From Paraphotobacterium marinum (lineage in GTDB: Bacteria > Pseudomonadota > Gammaproteobacteria > Enterobacterales > Vibrionaceae): a DNA stretch of 64,000 nucleotides. This document shows, piece by piece, positions 48,484 to 56,722 of this stretch (its first letter is position 1; every line of letters begins with the position of its first letter). A program made the translations under genes and the position numbers. The stretch is from contig NZ_CP022355.1 of NCBI RefSeq assembly GCF_002216855.1, positions 1,008,695-1,072,694 of the forward strand, written 5' to 3'. Below the pieces are notes generated by a model. That model ran no database searches, was not told the origin of the DNA, and worked only from the letters and a program-made list of their open reading frames with translations.

Positions 48484-50424
48484 ATGTTAAATGAATTATC
48501 TGAGTATCTTTTATTAATTTCCTTTATTGAAGCAATTTCATTTATTTATTTTTTGGGAAAATTAAATTTACGTTGTTCCGATAATCAATATAGCGCATCA
48601 ATAATAATAAAGCTTTTTCCATTTTTGATTTGCTTAACTAATTTTCTTGTTGTTGGTTTTTTAACAATCTTATTTTTGCAAAATGATTATTCAAATACAT
48701 ATATTCTTAATAATTCAAACACAAATCTTGAATGGTATTATAAAATAACAGCAGTTTGGTCTTCGCATGAAGGGTCATTACTTTTATGGTCATTCATTCA
48801 AGCAATATGGATTTTTTTATATAGTCTTAACTACAATGAAAATAAATATAGAGAATTTTATATCAGTTTAATGATTCTAAATTTTATTTATGCTTGGTTC
48901 ATAGTTTTTATTTTTTTCACATCTAATCCTTTTGAAAGAAACTTATCAATATTTCCTTCCGACGGTCATTCTTTAAATCCTCTTTTACAAGATATTGGTT
49001 TAATATTGCATCCACCTATATTATATCTAGGGTATATTGGGTTTTCAGTTCCCTTTGCAATCTTTTTATCATGTTTGATCACTAAAACTATAAATCTTAA
49101 ATTTCTAACTTTAGCTAGGAATTGGTCATTATATTCTTGGTCATTTCTAACATTAGGTATAACTTTAGGATCATGGTGGGCATACTATGAGCTAGGATGG
49201 GGAGGTTGGTGGTTTTGGGATCCTGTAGAGAATGCATCATTAATGCCATGGATATCTGGTCTTGCACTTCTTCATGCCTTATCTTTATGTAAAGAAAAAC
49301 CAAATTACATAAACTGGTCTATTTTCCTAGGTATCATGACTTTTTCATTGAGTTTATTTGGAACATTTTTAGTAAGATCTGGAATTTTAGTTTCGGTTCA
49401 TTCTTTTGCTTCTAATGCAGAAAGAGGACTATTCATTTTAAGTTTAATTGCACTAATTATTGGTTTCGCATTAATTCTATTTTCCTTTAGAAAAATAGAA
49501 TTAAAGAACAATGACGAAGTTATTCAAAGTAATGAAATTTTATTATTAATTAATAATATTTTATTAATCACTGGATTAATAATAGTTTTCATGGGGACAA
49601 TGTTACCATTATTTCATGAAGAAATGGGTTTTGGAGCTATTTCAGTGGGCTTTCCCTTTTTCAATTTAATGTTTTTTATTTTGATTATCCCTTTTTCAAT
49701 AATTTTAGGTTTTCTGCCAATAATTAAGTATTCTAAAAATAATTTTAAAAAAAACTTTAAGATATTTGTTGTCTCAATTATTTCATCTTCCATACTAGCC
49801 GGCATTTTAGGTTCTTTTCAAAATGATTTTGTAATTAAATTTATTGTCATTATTTTTTGCAGTATTTTGATTATTCAAAATCACCTGGTTTTCTTTCTAC
49901 TTAAAAGAAATGGCTTTAACTCAATAATTAAGAACTTTAGTATGTTTATCTCTCACATAGGATTTGGGATATTTTTATTGGGAGTTGCTTTTGTATCTCA
50001 GTTTCAAATGGAAAAAATATTACAAATAAATTTAAATCAAACCGTAAGTTTTGATGATATTTCTTTAACTTTGAGAGACATAAAAATAGAAGAAAACAAA
50101 AATTACAAGGCAGAAATAGCTACTTTCGAAATGCTTCTACCTAATAATAAAAAGATTATCCTGAATCCAGAAAAAAGATTATACAAAAATAATGGAATTA
50201 TAACGACTGAAACTGCAATTTACTCTGAATTATTTAAGGATATATATATTGCTTTAGGTAATAAAAAAGGCACATCTTTTTCTGTTCGTTTTGCAATTAA
50301 ACCAATGGTTAGGTGGGTGTGGGGAGGAGGAGTATTAATGTCTTTAGGTTTTTTATCGATTATTTTCAGAGCGAAGAAAGAAAACACAAAATTACCAAAG
50401 AAAAATATATTGTTAGACTGTTAG
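48484..50424 (+). CDS. ccmF: Cytochrome c heme lyase subunit CcmF
   Basis: CcmF is the large membrane part of the heme lyase that takes heme from CcmE and joins it to apocytochrome CxxCH motifs. The 646-residue protein has about 15 hydrophobic segments. The WWD motif is intact in LGWGGWWFWDPVENASLMPW. Conserved histidine regions include WSSHEGSLLLW, HPPILYLGY and FLVRSGILVSVHSFA. The C-terminal periplasmic domain ends around RWVWGGGVLMSLG. It lies between ccmE (17 bases) and ccmG (114 bases). Confidence 0.97.
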   Translation: MLNELSEYLLLISFIEAISFIYFLGKLNLRCSDNQYSASIIIKLFPFLICLTNFLVVGFLTILFLQNDYSNTYILNNSNTNLEWYYKITAVWSSHEGSLLLWSFIQAIWIFLYSLNYNENKYREFYISLMILNFIYAWFIVFIFFTSNPFERNLSIFPSDGHSLNPLLQDIGLILHPPILYLGYIGFSVPFAIFLSCLITKTINLKFLTLARNWSLYSWSFLTLGITLGSWWAYYELGWGGWWFWDPVENASLMPWISGLALLHALSLCKEKPNYINWSIFLGIMTFSLSLFGTFLVRSGILVSVHSFASNAERGLFILSLIALIIGFALILFSFRKIELKNNDEVIQSNEILLLINNILLITGLIIVFMGTMLPLFHEEMGFGAISVGFPFFNLMFFILIIPFSIILGFLPIIKYSKNNFKKNFKIFVVSIISSSILAGILGSFQNDFVIKFIVIIFCSILIIQNHLVFFLLKRNGFNSIIKNFSMFISHIGFGIFLLGVAFVSQFQMEKILQINLNQTVSFDDISLTLRDIKIEENKNYKAEIATFEMLLPNNKKIILNPEKRLYKNNGIITTETAIYSELFKDIYIALGNKKGTSFSVRFAIKPMVRWVWGGGVLMSLGFLSIIFRAKKENTKLPKKNILLDC

Positions 50425-50538
50425 TTTCAAACATAAATTGAAATGGTTCTAAATCTATATATGTATGATATAAAAGTTAAAAATTAAAATTTAATATTAA
50501 AATATGGATAACGTAATTTTGTTTTAGGAGGGCAATGT

Positions 50539-51063
50539 ATGTTTTTTACAAGTTCAAAAATTAAAATTTTTTCATGTATTCCTATTATATTCTTTATTGT
50601 ACTGATTATTTTTTTCTTCAGAGTTGTTGATTCTAATAAAAGTACGTCCGAAAAAAAATCAAACATGATTGGAAAAAATCTTCCCTCATTAAAACAATTA
50701 CCAGCTAAATTCAATCATCATAAAGTTCTTTCGTCTAAAATATATCTCCTAAATGTTTGGGCAACTTGGTGTCCTTCATGTTATGAAGAGCATTTGTTTT
50801 TGAATCAACTGAAATTAAGAGGAATAAATATAGTTGGACTCAACTACAAAGATAAGCCTGAGTTAGCTAACAAGTTTTTAGGTAAACTTGGAAATCCATT
50901 TGAAAATGTGTACTTCGACCAAACAGGTATGTACGGTCTTGATATAGGTGTATATGGAGCACCTGAGACTTATGTTATTAAAAATGGCAGAGTTGTCTAC
51001 AAATTTGTTGGTGTATTAAATCAGCAAATCTGGGTTGATAATTTTGAAAGATATTTCATTTAG
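50539..51063 (+). CDS. ccmG: Thiol:disulfide interchange protein CcmG (DsbE)
   Basis: A membrane-anchored periplasmic thioredoxin that reduces the heme-binding cysteines of apocytochrome c. The 174 residues comprise a membrane helix (about 9-30), LPSLKQLPAKFNHH, and the active site NVWATWCPSCYEEH. The GAPETYVIKNGRVVYKFVG end has the cis-proline loop. AGGAGG precedes the ATG. Confidence 0.96.
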   Translation: MFFTSSKIKIFSCIPIIFFIVLIIFFFRVVDSNKSTSEKKSNMIGKNLPSLKQLPAKFNHHKVLSSKIYLLNVWATWCPSCYEEHLFLNQLKLRGINIVGLNYKDKPELANKFLGKLGNPFENVYFDQTGMYGLDIGVYGAPETYVIKNGRVVYKFVGVLNQQIWVDNFERYFI

Positions 51064-51100
51064 TGAGTTTTTTATATTTTCTTGTGATAAGGAACATAAA

Positions 51101-51508
51101 ATGATGCGAGGTATTCAATTATTAATTTTAATTATATTATTTAAGGTTTGTTTTAACGGGTATACAAAAGAAACTTCCCAAGTTCAAAACATTGACAATG
51201 ATCAATTATTTGTTGAAATTTCAAAAAACTTGAGGTGTCCAAAATGTGAAAATCAGAGCATATTTGACTCTAATTCACAAATTGCAAATGATATGAAATT
51301 TAAAGTCAATGAGTTAATAAATAAGGGCTACTCTAAAGAAAATATTTATAATTATATGATTTCCAGATATGACAATGCTATTTTATACGATCCACCTTTA
51401 ACTGTACTTGTCATTTTTTTATGGACTTTTCCTTTTTTAATCTTACTTATACTTTTATTAACTTTACTTATTAAGTGTAGGAAACAAAAATTGAATGAGT
51501 TTACTTAG
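51101..51508 (+). CDS. ccmH: Cytochrome c maturation protein CcmH
   Basis: CcmH is a membrane-anchored thiol oxidoreductase working with CcmF and CcmG on apocytochrome c. The 135-residue product has a signal sequence, the active-site LRCPKCENQSIFDSNSQIANDMK, and a C-terminal membrane helix (WTFPFLILLILLLTLLIK). Here CcmH and CcmI are separate genes, whereas E. coli fuses them. I start at ATG 51101 because AAGGA precedes it and the result begins with a normal signal sequence. Confidence 0.95.
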   Translation: MMRGIQLLILIILFKVCFNGYTKETSQVQNIDNDQLFVEISKNLRCPKCENQSIFDSNSQIANDMKFKVNELINKGYSKENIYNYMISRYDNAILYDPPLTVLVIFLWTFPFLILLILLLTLLIKCRKQKLNEFT

Positions 51509-51538
51509 GTAATACCTTTACAATGGAGGATATTGAAA

Positions 51539-52261
51539 ATGGCAGTGAAGTTTACACTAGCAGCTTTAATATTATCAGTCATTTTAATAAGTGTTTGTTT
51601 GTGTTTTTTTTATTATGAAAAGAAAAGTTTAAGCCTTAAAAATGACGTTGCTATAAAATTTATAATTACTCAAATAATCACCCTAATGATAATACCCTTA
51701 GCTTTATTTTGGTATATGGGTAAAGGAAAAAACTTGCATAAGATAGATGAATCAAATAATGATGCTAGAGCTATAGCTATAAAATTAGTCAATAGAGAGG
51801 AGTTAGTAGAGCAGGATATAAATACCTTGTATATAGCTTTAAGAAATAGAGTGTTTAAAAAACCAAATGATGCTTTTGGATGGTACCTTCTGAGTAGACT
51901 TAATTTTTTAAAAAACAATCTTAGAGAGGCTATAAGTACTAGCAAAATGGCTTTCGAAATTGACAAAAAAAATGCTGTTTATGCTGTACAATATGCAATG
52001 TTAATGTCTGAAAGTAATAACACAGAAATGTTAATTAAATCGAATGACGTTCTTCTTGCTGTCGATGAAAAAGATATTGATAGTACTCATAAACTTAAAT
52101 TAAAATATCAAACTTTATCAAAAAACTTTATTTTACTGAAAAAATATGATTTAGCTCAAATATATTTGGAAAAAATGTACAATTTTGATTTCTTAAGTTT
52201 ATACGAAAGAGAGGATATTAGAAATAAAATTGAACTACTAAATACCTTAAAAAACACCTAA
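51539..52261 (+). CDS. ccmI: Cytochrome c maturation factor CcmI, short form
   Basis: CcmI is a chaperone that presents apocytochrome c to the heme lyase. The 240-residue product has two N-terminal membrane helices (about 3-25 and 40-58) separated by a short loop. A TPR-like helical region follows (WYLLSRLNFLKNNLREAISTSKMAFEID). It is much shorter than the about 400 residues common in Vibrio, lacking the periplasmic C-terminal extension, with no sign of a frameshift at the end. GGAGG lies nine bases before ATG 51539. It closes the ccm set. Confidence 0.88.
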   Translation: MAVKFTLAALILSVILISVCLCFFYYEKKSLSLKNDVAIKFIITQIITLMIIPLALFWYMGKGKNLHKIDESNNDARAIAIKLVNREELVEQDINTLYIALRNRVFKKPNDAFGWYLLSRLNFLKNNLREAISTSKMAFEIDKKNAVYAVQYAMLMSESNNTEMLIKSNDVLLAVDEKDIDSTHKLKLKYQTLSKNFILLKKYDLAQIYLEKMYNFDFLSLYEREDIRNKIELLNTLKNT

Positions 52262-52364
52262 TTTCATTAAATTTTAAAAATTTAGGTATGAAACCATAAA
52301 AAAACATCTTATATTTAGATTTTTTGTAAATTAAAGCATATAGTTTAATTGTGGATATTAAAAT

Positions 52365-53291
52365 ATGGAATTTAAATTTAAATTGAAATTAGCATACACT
52401 TTCGTTTTTGTTTTTTTTCTCACAGGATGTTCCTCAACTTATGAGAATAAAAAGGAACAAAATAAGGTTAATCAAAATAACATAACTGAAAGTTCCAAGA
52501 ACTCTAATGAATCTTTAGAAGAATCAGGTAATAATGGTGTAAATGATCCACTTGAGGGTTTCAATAGAGTCATGTTTGATTTTCAATTTAATTATCTTTA
52601 CCCGATTGCAAAACCAGTATCTCTTGCTTATGTTAAATACACACCACCTCCCTTACGGTTTGGAATTAAAAACTTTTTATCTAACCTAGATGAACCTAGA
52701 AGTATGGTAAATAGCTTGTTACGATTAGAAGTAGGGAGCTTCTTTACTCATTTAGGCAGATTTTTAATTAATACAATCTTTAGTTTAGGCTTAGTAGATT
52801 TTGCTTCTAAAATGAATTTGGGAAATCAAGATGATGAAAAAACTTTTGGAGAAACTTTAGGATATTGGAATACTCCGCAAGGACCATATTATTACTTGCC
52901 TATTTTAGGTGAGAATACGGTTAGGAATACTGCTGATTATGCCGATTTTTTATATCCATTATTGAATTTATTAACGTTTCCTGAAGTTGCAATAAGATAT
53001 GTGTTTAATGGTATGGAAACTATTGCTGCAGCGGCTCCTCAGGATACTTTACTTTTTAATTCACCAGATCCATACATTTTTTATAGAGATACCTATTTAC
53101 AGCGAGATTATTATAAAATTCATGGGACAGTAATGCCTGGCGAGGATGATAGCCAAAGTAACCTTGATTTAGATTCATTTGCTGATGAAGTTGATGGGAT
53201 TAAGAGCAGTGATGATAATGACAAGAAACCTAAAACTAACTCCTCTGATTTAGCACCAGATGATTTTGAGGATGAAATCAACTCTGGTTAA
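52365..53291 (+). CDS. mlaA: Outer-membrane phospholipid-removal lipoprotein MlaA (VacJ)
   Basis: MlaA removes misplaced phospholipid from the outer leaflet of the outer membrane and hands it to MlaC. It has a lipoprotein signal with lipobox LTGC (cysteine near residue 22), then an asparagine/serine-rich linker. The VacJ domain carries DPLEGFNRVMFDFQFNYLYP, NLDEPRSMVNSLL, FGETLGYWNTPQGPYYYLPILG and YADFLYPL. The C-terminal about 60 residues are acidic and variable. It is followed by fadI, as in several Vibrio-like genomes. Confidence 0.95.
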   Translation: MEFKFKLKLAYTFVFVFFLTGCSSTYENKKEQNKVNQNNITESSKNSNESLEESGNNGVNDPLEGFNRVMFDFQFNYLYPIAKPVSLAYVKYTPPPLRFGIKNFLSNLDEPRSMVNSLLRLEVGSFFTHLGRFLINTIFSLGLVDFASKMNLGNQDDEKTFGETLGYWNTPQGPYYYLPILGENTVRNTADYADFLYPLLNLLTFPEVAIRYVFNGMETIAAAAPQDTLLFNSPDPYIFYRDTYLQRDYYKIHGTVMPGEDDSQSNLDLDSFADEVDGIKSSDDNDKKPKTNSSDLAPDDFEDEINSG

Positions 53292-53325
53292 TGATAAGGG
53301 CATTATTAGTAATGGGAGTTTTTAG

Positions 53326-54627
53326 ATGTCAAATGTTTTAAAAAATTCAGAAAGGATTGCAGTCATAGATGGTGTGAGGACACCTTTTGCAAAACAAATG
53401 ACTACTTTGAAAAACATGACTTCATTGGACTTGGCTCAAACGATTGTAAATGAGTTAACTTCTAGACATTATGGAATTGAAAAATACATAGAGCAACTTG
53501 TATATGGTCAAGTAATATTGAACCCGAGTATTCCAAATATAGCAAGAGAAGTAATTTTAGGAACTAGATTAAAGAGTCAAATAGATGCTTATAGTATTTC
53601 AAAAGCATGCGTATCAAGTTTGCAGGCGACAATTAATATCTGTGGGGCAATTAAGTCAGGAACAATTAAATCTGGTATTGCTGGCGGTGGTGATTCAGCA
53701 TCAAATATTCCTTTTATGAGTCCTGATCAGTTTGGCCAGTGGCTACTTAATATCAGTAAAACTAAAAGTTTTTTAAAGAAAATAAAGTTGCTTTCAAAAT
53801 TTAAACTCAAATATTTTATACCCAGAACCTTGAGCCCTTCAGAATATACAACTGGTTTATTTATGGGACAAATAGCAGAGCAAATGGCTCAAAAATATGG
53901 TATTTCTCGTGCTGAGCAGGATGAATTTGCAATGAAATCGCATATCAATGCAAGTCAAGCTGAAATTGAGAAAGTTATGCGACAACACATTTCCATTTTT
54001 TTCTTAGAGCCCTATGATAATTATATTACTACTGATAACAATATAAGACATGATAATGAAATAACCAAATATGGAAGTATAAAGCCTGCTTTTGTTCAAA
54101 ATATTGGAACAGTAACAGCAGGAAATAGCTCTGTAATGACTGATGGAGCTGCAGCAATATTACTTATGTCAGAGAAAAAAGCATTGGAGTTAGAATTAGA
54201 GCCTTTGGGTTATATCAGAGCTTATAATAATACTGCTATTTCAGTCGAAGAAGATATGTTGATGGGACCATCATTTTCAATTCCTAGGTTATTAGAGCAG
54301 GAAAGAATGAGTTTCTCAGATATAGATTTATTTGATTTTCATGAAGCTTTTGCAGCTCAAACTCTTTCAAATATTACGGCATTGAACTCCAGAAATTTTC
54401 TAGAGAAAAATAATCTATATAACAAAATCGGGTCAATTGATTTACACAAGGTAAACCCTCTAGGGGGATCTATAGCATATGGACATCCTTTTGCAGCAAC
54501 TGGAATTAGATTAATCTTGCAAAATTTAATTCAGTTAAAAAAAACTAATAAAAATTTAGGCATTATTGCTTCATGCGCTGCTGGTGGTTTAGGTTGTTCA
54601 ATGCTTCTTGAAGTTAACTCTGAATGA
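53326..54627 (+). CDS. fadI: 3-ketoacyl-CoA thiolase FadI
   Basis: FadI is the thiolase subunit of the FadIJ fatty-acid beta-oxidation complex (anaerobic or medium-chain type in E. coli). The 433-residue product has the acyl-accepting cysteine in SKACVSSLQATINICGAI. The active histidine is in FDFHEAFAAQTL and the second cysteine in IIASCAAGGLGCSML, with NPLGGSIAYGHPF before it. The length matches E. coli (436). fadJ begins 10 bases downstream. Confidence 0.96.
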   Translation: MSNVLKNSERIAVIDGVRTPFAKQMTTLKNMTSLDLAQTIVNELTSRHYGIEKYIEQLVYGQVILNPSIPNIAREVILGTRLKSQIDAYSISKACVSSLQATINICGAIKSGTIKSGIAGGGDSASNIPFMSPDQFGQWLLNISKTKSFLKKIKLLSKFKLKYFIPRTLSPSEYTTGLFMGQIAEQMAQKYGISRAEQDEFAMKSHINASQAEIEKVMRQHISIFFLEPYDNYITTDNNIRHDNEITKYGSIKPAFVQNIGTVTAGNSSVMTDGAAAILLMSEKKALELELEPLGYIRAYNNTAISVEEDMLMGPSFSIPRLLEQERMSFSDIDLFDFHEAFAAQTLSNITALNSRNFLEKNNLYNKIGSIDLHKVNPLGGSIAYGHPFAATGIRLILQNLIQLKKTNKNLGIIASCAAGGLGCSMLLEVNSE

Positions 54628-54637
54628 GGGTGTTTTT

Positions 54638-56722
54638 ATGCTTCATTATAATACTGAAAATAAAATTGGTTTTTTGAAAATTGATGCCTTAGATCAAAAA
54701 GTAAATATTATTAATGCGCTTTTTTTAAGTCAATTAAACAATGTTATTGATGAAATCATTCATAACAATAGTTTAAAAGGGTTAATAATATATTCAGGTA
54801 AAAAAAATAGTTTTATTGCAGGAGCAGATATCAATCTGATTTCATCTTGTACTAATAAAGAAGCAGCAAAAAAATTAGCTCAAGAATTGCAAGGTGCTTT
54901 TAACAGACTCGAAAAATTAAAAGTTATTACAGTTTGCTATATAGAAGGAAGTTGTCTAGGTGGCGGTTTAGAGTTTGCATTATCGTGTGATTATAGGGTT
55001 TGTTCGTCAAAAGCAAGTTTAGGTTTTCCTGAAATTCAATTAGGTATTTTGCCAGGTGCTGGAGGCACACAGAGACTACCTAGGTTAGTTGGTGCCAAAG
55101 AAAGTTATAAAATGATTCTAAAAGGAAATTCAATTAATGCTAAACAGGCAAAAAAATTGGATTGATTGATTCTATTTCTGACGATTCCGACCTTTTATCA
55201 TGTAAAAATATCGTCAACAATCAATGCAAAAAAAAATAAAATGGAACAAATGGTTCTATGAAAATAATATTATTATTCGCAGAATTATAAAAAAAAGAGT
55301 ATTGTCGACAATACCTCCTTCGCAGCTTAAGAATTATCCAGCAATCTCAGAATGTATTGATTGCATTCATCGTGGTCTAGGTTACTATAATTTAGATAAA
55401 GGATTAGAACTAGAAGCTATAGCTTTTGGCAAACTAGCGATATCGGCTCAAGCAAAAGCACTTATAAATATTTTTTTTCAGTTAAATGAATATAAAAAGA
55501 AAATTACCAAACAGTATCCAAGTTCTATGAATTGTAATAAATTGAGTGTACTGGGTGGTGGACTGATGGGGGGAGGGATATCATTTGTTTCCATTTATCA
55601 TGCAAAGACCCAAGTAGTATTGAAAGATATTTCAATTGATGGCATTTTAGCAGCATATAAATCAAACTATAACTTACTTAAAAAGAAACTGAAGTTTAAT
55701 AAGAAAAAAAATATTGATTTAAAAAGGTATATGTCTCAATTAAATGGTACATTGGATTATAAAAAGTTCATGGAAGTAATATTGTTATTGAAGCTGTTTA
55801 TGAAGATCTAACATTAAAACAAAAAATGGTGACAGATATTGAAAACTTGAAAATTAAGGATTTGGTTTATGCATCTAATACATCATCAATACCAATATCA
55901 AAGATTGCAGAAAACTCGAAAAATCCAGAAAATATTTTGGGAATTCATTATTTTAGCCCAGTTGAAAAAATGAAGCTTGTGGAAATCATTCCTCAATCTA
56001 AAACTAGTTCATACTCTATTTGCAAAGCAATAAATCTTGTGTTTTCACAAAAAAAAATACCCATTATTGTAGCCGATAAGCCTGGTTTTTTCATAAATCG
56101 AATTCTTATTCCTTATTTGATGGAAGCCACATACTTATTAGATGAAGGATATGACATTGAGATGATTGACAAGGCCTTGGTTGATTTTGGTTTTCCTGTA
56201 GGGCCATTTACATTAATTGATAATGTAGGGATTGATATTGCTAATGATATTTTTCCAGTCATGCAAAAAGAATATGGTACGGCTAAGTATAAAAGTAATC
56301 ATATCTTAACAAAATTGTTAATGGAGGGGTATAAAGGGAAAAAAAATAAATTAGGTTTCTACAAATATAAAGGTAATAGTAAAGTGTTTTCAAATCAAAT
56401 CTATGAACTTTTAGATATTAAATTAAAACCTAACTTAAGCCAAAGCGTTATTATAGAGAGGTGTCTTTACATACTACTTAATGAGGCAGGTCAATGTATC
56501 CACGAAGAGATCATTGATCATGCCTGTGAAGGCGATATTGCTTCAGTTTTTGGTATCGGTTTTCCGGCCTATAAAGGTGGACCATTTTACTTTATGGATA
56601 AATTAGGTCTTGAAATCATAGAGAGCAAATTACTGAACTTAGAAAAAGCATTTGGCAAAAGGTTTAAACCATACCCAATTATTCAAAATATGAGCGAAAA
56701 AAAATTATCCTTTTATTCGTGA
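54638..56722 (+). CDS. fadJ: Fatty acid oxidation complex subunit alpha FadJ, three frameshifts
   Basis: FadJ combines enoyl-CoA hydratase and 3-hydroxyacyl-CoA dehydrogenase. Hydratase residues are in AGADINLISS and PEIQLGILPGAGGTQRLPRLVG. The NAD+ site is VLGGGLMGGGI, and the dehydrogenase catalytic histidine region is NILGIHYFSPVEKMKLVEI. The frame slips one base at the A7 run 55150-55156, the A9 run 55228-55236 and about the A5 run 55761-55765. Adding one A to each gives 695 residues (E. coli 714) with conserved sequence throughout, including the short linking piece IGLIDSISDDSDL. The 3' end overlaps the convergent protease gene by ten bases. Confidence 0.92.
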
